A stretch of 64,000 nucleotides of DNA from Kocuria rosea (GTDB lineage: Bacteria > Actinomycetota > Actinomycetes > Actinomycetales > Micrococcaceae), in contig NZ_JAMBOG010000009.1 in NCBI RefSeq assembly GCF_023715525.1, positions 94,924-158,923 of the forward strand. Reading direction: 5' to 3'. This document shows, piece by piece, positions 26,009 to 35,442 of this stretch (its first letter is position 1; every line of letters starts with the position of its first letter). Made by a program: the position numbers and the translations under genes. A model generated the notes under the pieces. That model saw only the letters and a list, made by a program, of their open reading frames with translations. It did no database searches and had not been told where the DNA came from.

Positions 26009-27511
26009 GTGACCGGGATCGGAGACCTCACCGCCGTGGAACTGCGGGACGAGCTCGCGCGGGGCGGACTGGGCGCGGTCGAGACCGCCGCGTTCTTCCT
26101 CGCCCGCATCGAGGAGCGCAACCCCGCACTGGGCGCGTTCGTCCACGTGGCCGCCGGCCCCGCCCTGGACCACGCCCGCGCCCTGGACGCTCTGCCGGCC
26201 GGGGCGCCCCGCGGTCCGCTCCACGGCGTGCCGCTCGCGGTCAAGGACCTGCACGACGTCGCCGGGCTGCCCACGACCTACGGCTCGGCCGCCGTCACCG
26301 GGGCCGGCGCCCCGGCCGCGGCGGAGGACGACGACCTCGTGCGGGTGCTCGACGCCTCCGGCGCCGTCCTGCTCGGCAAGACGCAGGTGCCGGAGTTCGG
26401 TCTCAACTGCTACTCCGAGAACCTCGTCGCCCCGCCCGCCCGCAACCCGCACGACCCCTCGACGGGCGCGGGCGGCTCCTCCGGGGGGCAGGCGGCGGCC
26501 GTCGCGGCGGGCATGCTCCCCCTGGCCCCCGGCTCGGACGGCGGCGGCTCGATCCGGATCCCGGCCGCCGTCTGCGGGCTCGTGGGGCTCAAGCCCAACC
26601 GGGGCCGGGTGCCCACCGCGGACGCCCAGTCCGACGCGGCGCAGCTCGTGGTCAACGGCCCGATCGCGCGCACGGCCGAGGACGCCGCGCTGCTGCTGGA
26701 CGTGCTGTGCGCCCCGGCCGCGGGACCGGCCCACGGCAACGTGGTGCACCGGGCCGTGGGCGCCGCCCCGCAGCGCTCCTTCCTCGACGGGGTGCGCGCC
26801 GTCCGGCGGGGCGAGCTGCCGTGGGGCGGGCGGGCCCTGCGGATCGGGGTCTCCACGGCGTCACCGTTCGAGTCGGCGTACGACATCGCCGTCGCGCCGG
26901 AGGCCCGGGCGGCCCTCGAGGCGGGGGTCGCGCGGCTGCGCGCGGCCGGCCACGAGGTCGGCGACGCCGAGGTCGCCTACGCGCCCGAGTACCCGCAGGC
27001 GTTCTTCGACGTGTGGACCACGTCCATGGGCACGGTGCCCCTGCCGGAGGGCGGTGCCCTGCGCCTGACGGGGCTGGCCACGGCGTTCCGCGAGCGCGCC
27101 CTGGACCGCTCCGCCGTGGAGCTCGCGCGGGCGGTGGCCGCCCTGCGGCGGATCGAGCAGGACGTGGTGCGCCAGTATGCCGCCTGGGACATGGTCCTGA
27201 CACCGGCGCTCGCCATGACCCCGCGCCCGCTGGGCTGGTACTGGGAGGGCCACGACCTGGCGGACCCGGCGGGCGCCGACCAGGACTACCGCCGCCAGTG
27301 CCAGTACACGCCCTGGACGTCCCTCGTGAACGTGACCGGCCTGCCCGCGGTGACGTTCCCGACCCTGTGGACGCGGGCGGGCGGCGCCGCCGCGCCGACC
27401 GTCCCGATGGGCGTGCAGCTCATCGGCCGGCCCAGCGCGGAGGCGCAGCTGCTCGCCGTCGTCGCCCAGTTGGAGGACCAGGGACTGCCGGTCCACCGCC
27501 CCTGGCGCTAG
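26009..27511 (+). CDS. Amidase (amidase signature family)
   Basis: A 500-residue amidase with the Ser-cisSer-Lys triad: K79 in LAVKD, cis-serine S157 in GAGGSSGGQ and nucleophile S181 in [11 protein letters not shown], with the family spacing. The substrate is unknown. GatA can be ruled out as unlikely because gatB and gatC are not adjacent and the C-terminal half differs. GTG start preceded by AGGAG. It converges with a small acidic protein gene, the stop codons overlapping by 4 bases. Confidence 0.9.
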   Translation: MTGIGDLTAVELRDELARGGLGAVETAAFFLARIEERNPALGAFVHVAAGPALDHARALDALPAGAPRGPLHGVPLAVKDLHDVAGLPTTYGSAAVTGAGAPAAAEDDDLVRVLDASGAVLLGKTQVPEFGLNCYSENLVAPPARNPHDPSTGAGGSSGGQAAAVAAGMLPLAPGSDGGGSIRIPAAVCGLVGLKPNRGRVPTADAQSDAAQLVVNGPIARTAEDAALLLDVLCAPAAGPAHGNVVHRAVGAAPQRSFLDGVRAVRRGELPWGGRALRIGVSTASPFESAYDIAVAPEARAALEAGVARLRAAGHEVGDAEVAYAPEYPQAFFDVWTTSMGTVPLPEGGALRLTGLATAFRERALDRSAVELARAVAALRRIEQDVVRQYAAWDMVLTPALAMTPRPLGWYWEGHDLADPAGADQDYRRQCQYTPWTSLVNVTGLPAVTFPTLWTRAGGAAAPTVPMGVQLIGRPSAEAQLLAVVAQLEDQGLPVHRPWR

Positions 27512-27711
27512 GAGTGGCCCAGGGCCACGTCTCCCCCCTCGGGGTCGTCGCCCGGCTCGGGGCTGTCCGTGTCCTCGACGGCCCCGGGGTCCTCCTCGGG
27601 CTCGAAGCCGGACGGGTTGTCGTCGGCCGTCAGGCCGATGCCCTGGTCGTTGTCGGGGATGGTGCCCTCCGGGCCCTTGCCCCCGCCGTTCTCCTCGGTG
27701 GCCTCGCTCAT
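27508..27711 (-). CDS. Small acidic protein of unknown function
   Basis: A 67-residue, very acidic protein ([16 protein letters not shown] start, many Asp/Glu/Gly/Pro, no Cys). It is probably disordered. The start at 27711 is supported by GGAGG seven bases upstream; the longer ORF to 27810 is not. Its stop overlaps the amidase stop on the other strand. Function unknown. Confidence 0.6.
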   Translation of the reverse strand: MSEATEENGGGKGPEGTIPDNDQGIGLTADDNPSGFEPEEDPGAVEDTDSPEPGDDPEGGDVALGHS

Positions 27712-27986
27712 GCCGTCCTCCTGGCGGTGTCGGTGACTGCTCTGTCGGTGACTGCCCGGTGCTGACTGCCCGGTGGTCTCATCCTGGCCCACCGGCCGCC
27801 GATCCTCCACCCCCGGACGAAGGAGGACCCCGGCGCGCAGGAGGACCCCGGGCGTGCGGCCACGGGCGGTCGCTCCCGGGGCGGCGGGCGCGGGGCCGGC
27901 TGCGCCGGCCCCGATCGGCGGAGGACGCGGTGCTCGTCCGGCCGCGTGCTACCCGAAACGGGCCGGAGGCTGGAAGACTGTGGGCC
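27712..27986. other. Divergent intergenic region before phosphoglucomutase
   Basis: No gene seen. It holds short imperfect tandem repeats at about 27728-27776 (GACTGCCCGGT-type units) and at 27820-27858 (GGAGGACCCCGG-type units), and a 10-bp hairpin at 27891-27913 with a 3-base loop. AAGACT about 8 bases before the pgm ATG could be a -10 of a near-leaderless transcript. Confidence 0.4.
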
Positions 27987-29621
27987 ATGACCAACCGTGC
28001 GGGCACCGTCGCCCAACCCAGTGACCTCGTCGACCTCGGCGCTCTCCTCGACGCCTACACGGACGTCGTGCCCGACCCCTCGGACCCGGGCCAGCGCGTG
28101 GCGTTCGGGACGTCCGGGCACCGGGGCTCGTCCCTGAAGGGCTCGTTCAACGAGCAGCACATCGCCGCGATCACCCAGGCCATCGTGGAGTACCGCGCCG
28201 GCCAGGGGATCACCGGGCCGCTGTTCATGGGCAAGGACACCCACGCCCTGTCCGGACCGGCCCAGGACACCGCGCTGGAAGTGCTGGCCGCCAACGGCGT
28301 GACCGTCCTGCTGGACTCCCGCGACGGGTTCGTGCCCACCCCGGCCCTGTCCCACGCGATCCTCACCCACAACTCCGGCCGCGCCCAGGCCATGGCCGAC
28401 GGCATCGTCATCACCCCCTCCCACAACCCGCCCGCCGACGGCGGGTTCAAGTACAACCCGCCCAACGGCGGACCCGCGGACACCGACGCCACCGAGTGGA
28501 TCGCCGGGCGCGCCAACGAGTACCTGGAGAACGGCCTGTCCGGCGTCCGGCGGGTCCCGCTCGAGCAGGCCCGCTCCGCGGAGACCACCGGCGGCTACGA
28601 CTACCTCGAGGAGTACGTGCGGACGCTGCCGGAGATCATCGACCTCGACGTGGTCCGGGCCTCCGGCCTGCACATCGGCGCGGACCCCATGGGCTCGGCG
28701 TCCGTGGCCTACTGGGGCGAGATCGCCCAGCGCTTCGGGCTGAACATGACCGTGGTCAACCCCGCGGTGGACCCGCAGTGGGCGTTCATGACCCTGGACT
28801 GGGACGAGAAGATCCGCATGGACTGCTCCTCCCCCTCGGCGATGGCCTCGCTCATCGGCAACCGCGACAAGTACGACATCGCCACCGGCAACGACGCCGA
28901 CACCGACCGGCACGGCATCGTCACCCCGGACGCCGGGCTGATGAACCCCAACCACTACCTGGCGGTGGCCATCGACTACCTCTTCCGCCACCGCACCGGG
29001 TGGTCCCCCGACGCGGGCATCGGCAAGACGCTGGTCTCGTCCTCGATCATCGACCGGGTCGCGGCGTCCCTGGGCCGCCAGCTCGTGGAGGTGCCCGTGG
29101 GCTTCAAGTGGTTCGTGCCCGGGCTGCTGGACGGCTCGATCGGCTTCGGCGGCGAGGAGTCCGCCGGGGCGTCCTTCCTGCGGATGGACGGGTCCGTGTG
29201 GTCCACCGACAAGGACGGGATCATCCTCGCCCTGCTCGCCTCGGAGATCACCGCCCGCACCGGCAGGACCCCGTCGCAGCGCTACGCGGAGCTGACCCAG
29301 GAGTTCGGCGCGCCCGTCTACCAGCGCATCGACGCGCCCGCGACCCGCGAGCAGAAGGCCGCCCTGAAGAAGCTCTCCCCCGCCCAGGTGGAGACCGACG
29401 TCCTGGCGGGCGAGCAGATCACCGCCAAGCTCACCAACGCCCCCGGCAACGGCGCGGCCATCGGCGGGCTGAAGGTCACCACGAAGAACGCGTGGTTCGC
29501 GGCCCGCCCCTCCGGCACCGAGGACGTCTACAAGATCTACGCAGAGTCCTTCCTGGGCGAGGAGCACCTGGTGCAGGTGCAGCAGGAGGCCAAGGCCCTG
29601 GTGGACGCCGTCATCGCCTGA
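27987..29621 (+). CDS. pgm: Alpha-D-glucose phosphate-specific phosphoglucomutase
   Basis: A 544-residue phosphohexomutase interconverting glucose 1-phosphate and glucose 6-phosphate. The phosphoserine loop TPSHNPP, metal loop DADTDRHG, sugar-binding GEESAGASF and phosphate-binding [12 protein letters not shown] are all in order. The length and N-terminal [10 protein letters not shown] match the bacterial pgm subfamily. The ATG at 27987 lacks a Shine-Dalgarno sequence. It is convergent with the DtxR gene, six bases apart. Confidence 0.96.
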   Translation: MTNRAGTVAQPSDLVDLGALLDAYTDVVPDPSDPGQRVAFGTSGHRGSSLKGSFNEQHIAAITQAIVEYRAGQGITGPLFMGKDTHALSGPAQDTALEVLAANGVTVLLDSRDGFVPTPALSHAILTHNSGRAQAMADGIVITPSHNPPADGGFKYNPPNGGPADTDATEWIAGRANEYLENGLSGVRRVPLEQARSAETTGGYDYLEEYVRTLPEIIDLDVVRASGLHIGADPMGSASVAYWGEIAQRFGLNMTVVNPAVDPQWAFMTLDWDEKIRMDCSSPSAMASLIGNRDKYDIATGNDADTDRHGIVTPDAGLMNPNHYLAVAIDYLFRHRTGWSPDAGIGKTLVSSSIIDRVAASLGRQLVEVPVGFKWFVPGLLDGSIGFGGEESAGASFLRMDGSVWSTDKDGIILALLASEITARTGRTPSQRYAELTQEFGAPVYQRIDAPATREQKAALKKLSPAQVETDVLAGEQITAKLTNAPGNGAAIGGLKVTTKNAWFAARPSGTEDVYKIYAESFLGEEHLVQVQQEAKALVDAVIA

Positions 29622-29627
29622 CGCGCC

Positions 29628-30302
29628 TCAGGCGGTCGCCGGCAGCACCCAGACCGCCTCGGCGGCGAGCACCCCGACCTCGACGACGACGCCGCCGATC
29701 GTCACCGCCACCGCCCCGGCCGGGGCCCCGTGCTCCCCGAGCACGAGCTCCGCGCCGGGGCGGATCCCGGCGCCGCCCAGCCAGCGCAGCAGCGCGGGGT
29801 CGGCGTCGGAGACCCGCGCCACCGTCACCGTGATCCCGGCGGGCACGTCCGCCAGGGGCACGGCCGCGGCGGACGCCACCGAGCCGTCCCGCCGCGGGAT
29901 GGGATCGCCGTGGGGGTCCCGGTCGGGGTGCCCGAGCAGGGCGTCGAGGCGGGCGACGAACTTCTCGCTCACGGCGTGCTCGAGCACCTCGGCCTCCTCG
30001 TGCACCTCGTCCCAGGCGTAGCCGAGCCGGCCGGTGAGGAAGGTCTCCAGGATCCGGTGCCGGCGCACCATCTGGACCGCCGCCTCGCGGCCGCGGTCGG
30101 TGAGGGCGATCTCGCCCGCGCCCGGGCGGCGCACCAGCCCCTGGGCCGTGAGCTTCTTGACGGCCTCCGAGACGGTGGACGGGGACAGCCCCATCCGCTG
30201 GGCCAGGGTGGTGGTCGTGACGGCCTCCGGCGACCACTCCTGGGCCAGCCAGATCGTCTTCAGGTAGTCCTGGACGGACCGGCTGAGCTCCTCCGCGCGC
30301 AT
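29628..30302 (-). CDS. DtxR/MntR-family metal-dependent regulator
   Basis: A 224-residue Fe or Mn sensor repressor. N-terminal winged HTH (TTLAQRMGLSPSTVSEAVKK), central dimerisation and metal-binding domain (HRILETFL and VHEEAEVLEHAVSEKF supply His/Glu ligands) and a C-terminal SH3/FeoA-like domain (about residues 150-224). It lies 47 bases downstream of the CDGSH gene on the same strand and may be in that transcription unit, which would connect metal sensing with an iron-dependent oxidase. Confidence 0.92.
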   Translation of the reverse strand: MRAEELSRSVQDYLKTIWLAQEWSPEAVTTTTLAQRMGLSPSTVSEAVKKLTAQGLVRRPGAGEIALTDRGREAAVQMVRRHRILETFLTGRLGYAWDEVHEEAEVLEHAVSEKFVARLDALLGHPDRDPHGDPIPRRDGSVASAAAVPLADVPAGITVTVARVSDADPALLRWLGGAGIRPGAELVLGEHGAPAGAVAVTIGGVVVEVGVLAAEAVWVLPATA

Positions 30303-30349
30303 CCGTCCAGGCTACCCACCCCCGGACCGGGAGGGGCCGGGGCGCGGGC

Positions 30350-30580
30350 TCAGCGGGCCCGGAACTTCGCGCGCTTGTGCGAGCCGTCGCAGAAGGGCTT
30401 GATGGCCGAGGCCCCGCACCGGCACAGCGCCACGGTGGCGCGCCCCGGGTCGAGCGGGCGGTCGTCGCCGTCCAGCAGCTCGTAGGCGCCGCGCACCAGC
30501 AGGGGCCCGTCGGGGCAGACGGTGATCGTCACGGGCTCCGGCGCCTCGGCGGGCTCCTCCGCCGCCGGCTCGGCGCTCAC
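30350..30580 (-). CDS. CDGSH iron-sulfur protein
   Basis: A 76-residue CDGSH-domain protein. The 2Fe-2S ligands are C53, C55, C64 and H68 (CRCGASAIKPFCDGSH). The first 16 residues are Glu/Ala/Pro-rich. Its GTG start overlaps the stop of the diiron-enzyme gene upstream (GTGA), so the two proteins are made together; it could be the electron donor for that enzyme, which is inference. Confidence 0.93.
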   Translation of the reverse strand: MSAEPAAEEPAEAPEPVTITVCPDGPLLVRGAYELLDGDDRPLDPGRATVALCRCGASAIKPFCDGSHKRAKFRAR

Positions 30581-31638
30581 GAGACCAGCTCCTCCGCACC
30601 CGCCCGGGCCGGGTCCCCCGCGGCGGGGCGCAGCGCCGAGCGCCCCGCCTCCCAGCACGCGAGCGCCTGGCCCGCGGCGAGCGCGTCGAGGTGCAGGACG
30701 CAGCGCGCCCCGAAGAAGACGTCCGCCGCCACGTCCGGGTCGTCCACCACGAGCCCGCCGGCCATGTCGCGGGCCGCGATCTGCTCGTGGGCGGCGTCGG
30801 CCACCACGTGCTCGTCGTAGTACGCGGCGACCGCGGGCAGCCCAAGCCGGCGGAAGCCGCGGGCCAGGAACTTGGAGGGCTCCGAGGACTGGATCTCGTA
30901 CATCGCCAGGTGCCCGACGATCGCCCCGCGCAGCCGCCGGTGCAGCCCGAAGAGCGAGACCGCGTTCACCCCGGCGAGCCACTCGGCGGGCACCCGGTCC
31001 ACGGCGGCCCCGTAGGCGTCGTCGAGGCCGGCCTCGCGCATCCCCGCCGCGAACAGGGTGGCGTGCACCCGCTGGGGGTTGCCGCCCCCGTACTCGTCGG
31101 CCTGGATCTCCACGAGCGCGGCCTTCGCCCGCCCGCGCAGCCGCGGGATCGCCCAGGTGTGGGGGTCGGCCTCCATGAGCTGGTAGACGGACTTCAGCTG
31201 CAGGAACTCCCGGGCCTGCCCGGTGTCGGCCCGGCCGGAGAGGAACCGGGCGAGGCTGGGCCCGTCGTCGTCGGCGGCCATGGCGAACAGCGCGTCCGCG
31301 ACCGCCTGCGGGGTCCGCGGGACGGCGTCCCCGGGCACCTCCGCGCGCAGCTGCGCCTCGAGGGCGCCGGCCAGGACCTGGCGCGCCCGGGCGATCTCCG
31401 GGTGGGCCTCCCACCGGTCGTCGACCCCGTCGACCCCGAGGTAGTGCAGGGCGTGCAGGACGAACAGCCCGAGCTGGACGTCCTCGTCCGCGCTCACCGC
31501 GTCCGCCCGGGACACGGCGGCGCGGGCCGCCTCCGGGAGGGCCGCGGACCGGCGCTCCGCCTCCACGGAGCCCGGGGCCTCGCGCAGGACCGCGAGCAGC
31601 TCCTCGCTGAACGGGCCGCGGGGCTGTGGTTGGCGCAT
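30577..31638 (-). CDS. Haem-oxygenase-like diiron enzyme (iron-containing redox enzyme family)
   Basis: A 353-residue helical protein of the HDO (haem-oxygenase-like diiron oxidase/oxygenase) superfamily. Likely metal ligands are E177, H243, E248, D275 or E276, H277 and D281 or H284 (in VEIQADEYG, GHLAMYEIQ and YYDEHVVADAAHEQ). Family members make unusual oxidations of amino acid or fatty acid substrates; this substrate is unknown. ATG with CAGGAG upstream, and TAGGAT at 31678-31683 as candidate -10. Coupled to the CDGSH gene. Confidence 0.87.
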   Translation of the reverse strand: MRQPQPRGPFSEELLAVLREAPGSVEAERRSAALPEAARAAVSRADAVSADEDVQLGLFVLHALHYLGVDGVDDRWEAHPEIARARQVLAGALEAQLRAEVPGDAVPRTPQAVADALFAMAADDDGPSLARFLSGRADTGQAREFLQLKSVYQLMEADPHTWAIPRLRGRAKAALVEIQADEYGGGNPQRVHATLFAAGMREAGLDDAYGAAVDRVPAEWLAGVNAVSLFGLHRRLRGAIVGHLAMYEIQSSEPSKFLARGFRRLGLPAVAAYYDEHVVADAAHEQIAARDMAGGLVVDDPDVAADVFFGARCVLHLDALAAGQALACWEAGRSALRPAAGDPARAGAEELVS

Positions 31639-31760
31639 GTCGACTCCTGTCCGATCCGGGCACGCGGTGGCGAGCCCATCCTACTTACCGTCACCGTGCT
31701 GATCATATGGCCGGAGGCCGACAGGACCGGGCGCGCCGAGGGCGGCGGGCAGCGACCGAG

Positions 31761-31766
31761 TACAGT
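31761..31766 (+). promoter_or_regulatory. Candidate -10 for the uracil/xanthine permease
   Basis: TACAGT, 4 of 6 to TATAAT, about 52 bases before the permease ATG. No purine riboswitch or attenuator structure was recognised in the short leader. Confidence 0.4.
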
Positions 31767-31817
31767 TGGGGAGGCCCGGATCCGCGGCCGCCCCACCCCG
31801 CCGTCGAGGAGACCCTC

Positions 31818-33176
31818 ATGAGTTCCCCCGTGCCCGGACGCACCGACACCGCCCGCCTCGGACTGGGCTGGACCCTGCACGGCGACGGCCGCACCGTCGC
31901 CCCCGGCCAGGTGGTCACCGCCCGGCAGCGGCTGTCCTGGCCGCGCACCGTCTCGATCGGCGCCCAGCACGTGGTGGCCATGTTCGGCGCGACGTTCCTC
32001 GTGCCGCTGCTCACCGGCTTCCCGCCCTCCACGACGCTGTTCTTCTCCGGCATCGGCACGGTCCTGTTCCTGCTCATCACCGCCGGGCGGGTGCCCTCCT
32101 ACCTCGGGTCCTCGTTCGCCTTCATCGCCCCCATCTCGGCGTCCACGAACCAGTACGGCCCGGGGGGCGCGCTCGGCGGGGTCGTGATGGCCGGCGCGGC
32201 GCTGTTCCTCATCGGCCTGGTGGTGCAGTTCGCGGGCACGGCGTGGCTGCAGAAGCTCATGCCGCCGCTGGTCACGGGCACGATCGTGGCCCTCATCGGC
32301 TTCAACCTGGCGCCCTCGGCCAAGGCCAACTTCATGGCCGCCCCCGTCACGGCGATCGTCACGCTGGTCTCCATCATCCTCGTCTCGGTGCTGTTCCGGG
32401 GGCTGCTGGGGCGGCTGTCCATCCTGCTGGGCGTGGTCATCGGCTACGTCACCGCGGTGCTGCGCGGCGAGGTCGACTTCTCCCGGATCGATGAGGCGTG
32501 GCGCAACCAGGGCCTCTTCGGGCTGCCGCAGTTCCAGGCCCCGGAGTTCCACCTGTCCCTCATGGGCCTGTTCGTGCCCGTGATCCTCGTCCTGGTGGCC
32601 GAGAACATCGGGCACGTGAAGTCCGTGGCCCTCATGACCGGCGACGACCTCGACCCCTATGCGGGACGGGCCATCATGGCCGACGGGCTGGCCACGGTGA
32701 TCGCCGGTTCGGGGGGCGGCTCCGGCACCACCACCTACGCCGAGAACATCGGCGTGATGGCCGCCACCCGGGTCTACTCGACGGCGGCCTACTGGGTCGC
32801 GGCCGTCGTCGCCGTCCTGCTCAGCGTGTTCCCCGTGTTCGGCGCGGCCGTGGCCACGGTGCCCGCGGGCGTGCTCGGCGGGGCGGCCACGGTGCTGTAC
32901 GGGATGATCGGCATGCTCGGCGTGCGGATCTGGGTGCAGAACCGGGTGGACTTCTCCAACCCCGTCAACCTCACCACTGCTGCCGTGGCGATGATCGTCG
33001 GCATCGCGGACTACACCTGGGAGGCGTCCGGTCTGCAGTTCGCGGGCATCGCCCTCGGCACGGCCGCCACGCTCGTGGTCTACCACGTGATGGCCTCGCT
33101 CGCCCGGCACCGCGGGACCGTGGGCAGCGACCCCCTCGAGCCCGACACCACGCGCCTGCCCTCCCCCCTCGGCTGA
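31818..33176 (+). CDS. Uracil-xanthine permease (NCS2/NAT family)
   Basis: A 452-residue inner-membrane nucleobase transporter with about 12-14 hydrophobic segments. The NAT signature region is visible (VAENIGHVKSVALMTG and the SGGGSGTTTYAENIGVMA segment), and the first membrane helix carries the conserved QHVVAMFGATFLVPLLTG. Sequence resembles UraA more than UapA-type, so uracil is the likeliest substrate. The ATG follows GAGGAG. Monocistronic. Confidence 0.93.
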   Translation: MSSPVPGRTDTARLGLGWTLHGDGRTVAPGQVVTARQRLSWPRTVSIGAQHVVAMFGATFLVPLLTGFPPSTTLFFSGIGTVLFLLITAGRVPSYLGSSFAFIAPISASTNQYGPGGALGGVVMAGAALFLIGLVVQFAGTAWLQKLMPPLVTGTIVALIGFNLAPSAKANFMAAPVTAIVTLVSIILVSVLFRGLLGRLSILLGVVIGYVTAVLRGEVDFSRIDEAWRNQGLFGLPQFQAPEFHLSLMGLFVPVILVLVAENIGHVKSVALMTGDDLDPYAGRAIMADGLATVIAGSGGGSGTTTYAENIGVMAATRVYSTAAYWVAAVVAVLLSVFPVFGAAVATVPAGVLGGAATVLYGMIGMLGVRIWVQNRVDFSNPVNLTTAAVAMIVGIADYTWEASGLQFAGIALGTAATLVVYHVMASLARHRGTVGSDPLEPDTTRLPSPLG

Positions 33177-33264
33177 CGGTCCCCCGTCCGGTGGACCTCC
33201 GCCGACCCCACGAGGGGGGTTACCCGTCGGTCGGCGACATGTGGAGGGCCTGGACGGGCCCGCC

Positions 33265-33293
33265 TTGGTGCCCCGGTGCCCCGGTCCTAGCGT
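33265..33293 (+). promoter_or_regulatory. Promoter for the STAS-like gene
   Basis: -35 TTGGTG (33265-33270) and -10 TAGCGT (33288-33293) with an exact 17-base spacer, giving a start site near 33300 and a leader of about 45 bases. Confidence 0.6.
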
Positions 33294-33344
33294 GGGGTGC
33301 GGGAGGCCGAGCAGCCGGCCCGCTCTTTCGCTGCAGGGGGAACC

Positions 33345-33734
33345 ATGCACCACAAGCTCTCCGTCCTCGTCCACGTGGACCTCGACGGCAGGCACGTCCG
33401 CCTGGCCGTCGCCGGGTGCCTCACGGAGCTCAGCCACCGGGCCCTGTGCCCGCTGATCCGCCGCGCCCGGACCGTGGTCCCCGGGATGGTGGTGGTCGTC
33501 GACGTCACCGCCGCCCACCACGTGGAGGACTCCGCCGTGGACCGGCTGCGCCGCTCCACGGAGCACGAGGACGCCGTGCGCGGCACGCCCCCGGTGGAGT
33601 TCGTGGTGCCCGCCGAGCTGCCGGAGCACGGCACGGTGACCCGCCTGGCCGCGTGGACGGGGACCCGCGGGCGTGCCGGCGTGCGGCCGGCCGTGCCGCT
33701 GCGGCCCCTGCCCGGGAACCGGCTCGCCGGCTGA
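33345..33734 (+). CDS. STAS-like protein
   Basis: A 129-residue protein whose pattern (VRLAVAGCLTELSHRALCPLI, then VVVVDVTAAHHVEDSAVD) resembles STAS domains of anti-sigma factor antagonists, although the usual phosphorylatable serine motif is not clear. The assignment is tentative. It has its own promoter with consensus spacing and lies next to a set of stress-protein genes transcribed towards it. Confidence 0.6.
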   Translation: MHHKLSVLVHVDLDGRHVRLAVAGCLTELSHRALCPLIRRARTVVPGMVVVVDVTAAHHVEDSAVDRLRRSTEHEDAVRGTPPVEFVVPAELPEHGTVTRLAAWTGTRGRAGVRPAVPLRPLPGNRLAG

Positions 33735-33892
33735 GCCGGGGCCCGGACAGGTCCCGCCGAAGCGAGGAGGGCTCACGACCGGCATCCACGGCGCGCCCAT
33801 GGCGCACCGGGCCGCCCCGGAGGTCCCCAGCGGGGAGCGCTGGGCCGAGGCCGGGTGCATGGACGCGTGCCCCGGCACCGCCCGGAGCAGCT

Positions 33893-34321
33893 TCAGCGCC
33901 GCACGACGAGCACGGGGCAGTGGGCGTAGGCGACGCACGCGTTGGACACCGAGCCCAGCCGCGCCCCCAGCACGCCCGAGCGGCCGTGCCGGCCCAGCAC
34001 CAGCAGCTGGGCGTGCTCGCTCTCGGTGATCAGCCGCCCCGCCGGGCGGCCGCGCGTCACCGTGGTGGTCAGGCCCTCGGGGACGTCGTCGCCGAACGCC
34101 GCGGCGACCGCCCGGGCGAGGATCTGCTCGTGGCCGGCGACCAGCGCCTCGTCGTCGACGAGCAGCTCGGCGTCCAGCACAGTCGCGTCCCCCGCGCACG
34201 CCAGGGCCTCGAGCGGGGCGCCGAGGCCCCGTGCGAGGCGCGCGCCCAGCCGGAGGGCCTCGACCGAGGACTCCGAGCCGTCGACCCCCACGAGGATCCG
34301 CTGATCCGACGGTGCACTCAT
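33893..34321 (-). CDS. Universal stress protein (first of three)
   Basis: A 142-residue single UspA domain. The N-terminal ILVGVDGSESS and the C-terminal ATP loop GRHGRSGVLGARLGSVSNA (G-2x-G-9x-GS) are intact, so it probably binds ATP. ATG with GAGGAGG upstream. It is preceded by the other two USP genes and Hsp20 in this stress cluster and separated from the next USP by two hairpins, so each may be transcribed alone. Confidence 0.93.
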   Translation of the reverse strand: MSAPSDQRILVGVDGSESSVEALRLGARLARGLGAPLEALACAGDATVLDAELLVDDEALVAGHEQILARAVAAAFGDDVPEGLTTTVTRGRPAGRLITESEHAQLLVLGRHGRSGVLGARLGSVSNACVAYAHCPVLVVRR

Positions 34322-34346
34322 GACAGAACCTCCTCGTTGCGACGTC

Positions 34347-34368
34347 CGGCGGGCCGGCAGGCCCGCCG
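34347..34368 (-). terminator. Hairpin between two USP genes (proximal)
   Basis: Perfect 9-bp inverted repeat with a 4-base loop, upstream of the first USP gene and downstream of the second on the minus strand. Confidence 0.55.
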
Positions 34369-34381
34369 CTGGCAGCTCGGC

Positions 34382-34403
34382 CCGCGGCCCCGTCCGGCCG
34401 CGG
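34382..34403 (-). terminator. Hairpin right after the second USP gene
   Basis: Perfect 8-bp inverted repeat with a 6-base loop, touching the stop codon at 34404-34406. With the hairpin at 34347-34368 it makes a double terminator between the two USP genes. Confidence 0.6.
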
Positions 34404-34835
34404 TCAGTGGCGCACGACGAGCACCGAGCACCGCGCGTGGGAGACCAGCGCCGAGCTGACGGAGCCCAGGATCATCCCGAGCACCCCGCCCGTGCCGCGC
34501 CGCCCGACCACGAGCAGCTGCGCGCCCTCGCTCTCCTCGATGAGCCGGGCGGCTGCCTGGCCCCGCAGCAGGCGCGTGGTCAGCCCGGCGGGCCGGTCCT
34601 CGCCGAAGACCTCCGTGATCGTGCGCGCGAGCAGCTGCTCGCTGCTCGCGCGGAACTCCTCCGGCTCCACGACGCGGTAGCTCTCGTAGAGGATCGGGTC
34701 CTCCCAGCACAGGACCGCCTCGAGGGGCGCGCCCAGGGCCTGGGCGAGGCGGGCGCCCGTGCGCAGGGCCTCCTTGGACGACTCGGACCCGTCGACCCCC
34801 ACGATGATGCGGCCCTCCGCCGGAACCTCGCTCAT
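34404..34835 (-). CDS. Universal stress protein (second of three)
   Basis: A 143-residue UspA-domain protein with IIVGVDGSESS and the ATP loop GRRGTGGVLGMILGSVSSA. The start at 34835 follows AAGGGGG. The ORF can be extended to 34886 but without a ribosome binding site. It is more like the third USP (36191-36634) than the first in the ATP loop. It lies downstream of hsp20, separated by a 9-bp hairpin. Confidence 0.93.
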   Translation of the reverse strand: MSEVPAEGRIIVGVDGSESSKEALRTGARLAQALGAPLEAVLCWEDPILYESYRVVEPEEFRASSEQLLARTITEVFGEDRPAGLTTRLLRGQAAARLIEESEGAQLLVVGRRGTGGVLGMILGSVSSALVSHARCSVLVVRH

Positions 34836-34854
34836 GCTGATCCCCCTTGCTCGG

Positions 34855-34877
34855 GGCGGGCCGCGTCCCGGCCCGCC
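34855..34877 (-). terminator. Hairpin between hsp20 and the second USP gene
   Basis: Perfect 9-bp inverted repeat with a 5-base loop, in the 85 bases between hsp20 and the second USP gene. Confidence 0.55.
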
Positions 34878-34920
34878 TGTCGTCACGATGCGCTCCGGCC
34901 GGAACGCCCCGTGGTGTGGT

Positions 34921-35337
34921 TCAGCCGCGGGTCACCTGGATCCTGCGGGTGGCGGGCGGCTCGGTCTGCTCGACGACCGGGACGCGGACCTCCAGGACGC
35001 CGTCGTTGTAGGCCGCGCTGATGTCCTCGTCCCTGCACCCCGCGGGGAGGGCCAGGGTGCGGACGAAGGACCCGTAGCGGAACTCGGAGCGGTAGCTGCC
35101 CTTGTCCTTGTGCTCGGTCCGCTCCCGCCGCTCGGCCCGCAGGTGGAGCATGTCGTCGGCGACCGTGAGCTCGACGTCCTTGTCGGGGTCGATGCCGGGC
35201 AGCTCCGCCCGGATCACCACCGTGTTCCCGTCCCGGTACTCCTCCACCCGGGGCCACGACACGTCCGTCTCCCCCTCGAGGAGTCGGCGGAACGGCTCGA
35301 GCATCTCGAACCCCTCCCTGCGCATCAGTCCGGCCAT
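34921..35337 (-). CDS. Hsp20/alpha-crystallin small heat shock protein
   Basis: A 138-residue small heat shock protein, a holdase chaperone that forms oligomers. The alpha-crystallin domain runs about residues 28-125 and includes ELPGIDPDKDVELTV and the C-terminal DGVLEVRVPV segment. An IxV-like tail (IQVTRG) could mediate oligomer contacts. The ATG follows AAGGAG. It belongs with the universal stress proteins around it and is divergent from a membrane-protein gene. Confidence 0.95.
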   Translation of the reverse strand: MAGLMRREGFEMLEPFRRLLEGETDVSWPRVEEYRDGNTVVIRAELPGIDPDKDVELTVADDMLHLRAERRERTEHKDKGSYRSEFRYGSFVRTLALPAGCRDEDISAAYNDGVLEVRVPVVEQTEPPATRRIQVTRG

Positions 35338-35442
35338 GGCCTGGCTCCTTCCCGTTCACGCCGCTCCCCCGGCGCGGCGGCCGGGTCCGGCCGGCCGGTC
35401 CTGCCCGGCGGGGGCGGCACTGCTTCCTGCCTGGGCGCATCC

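Noticed and set aside
26009..27511. GatA subunit of the tRNA amidotransferase
   Set aside because: No gatB or gatC nearby and the C-terminal half differs. A general amidase fits better.
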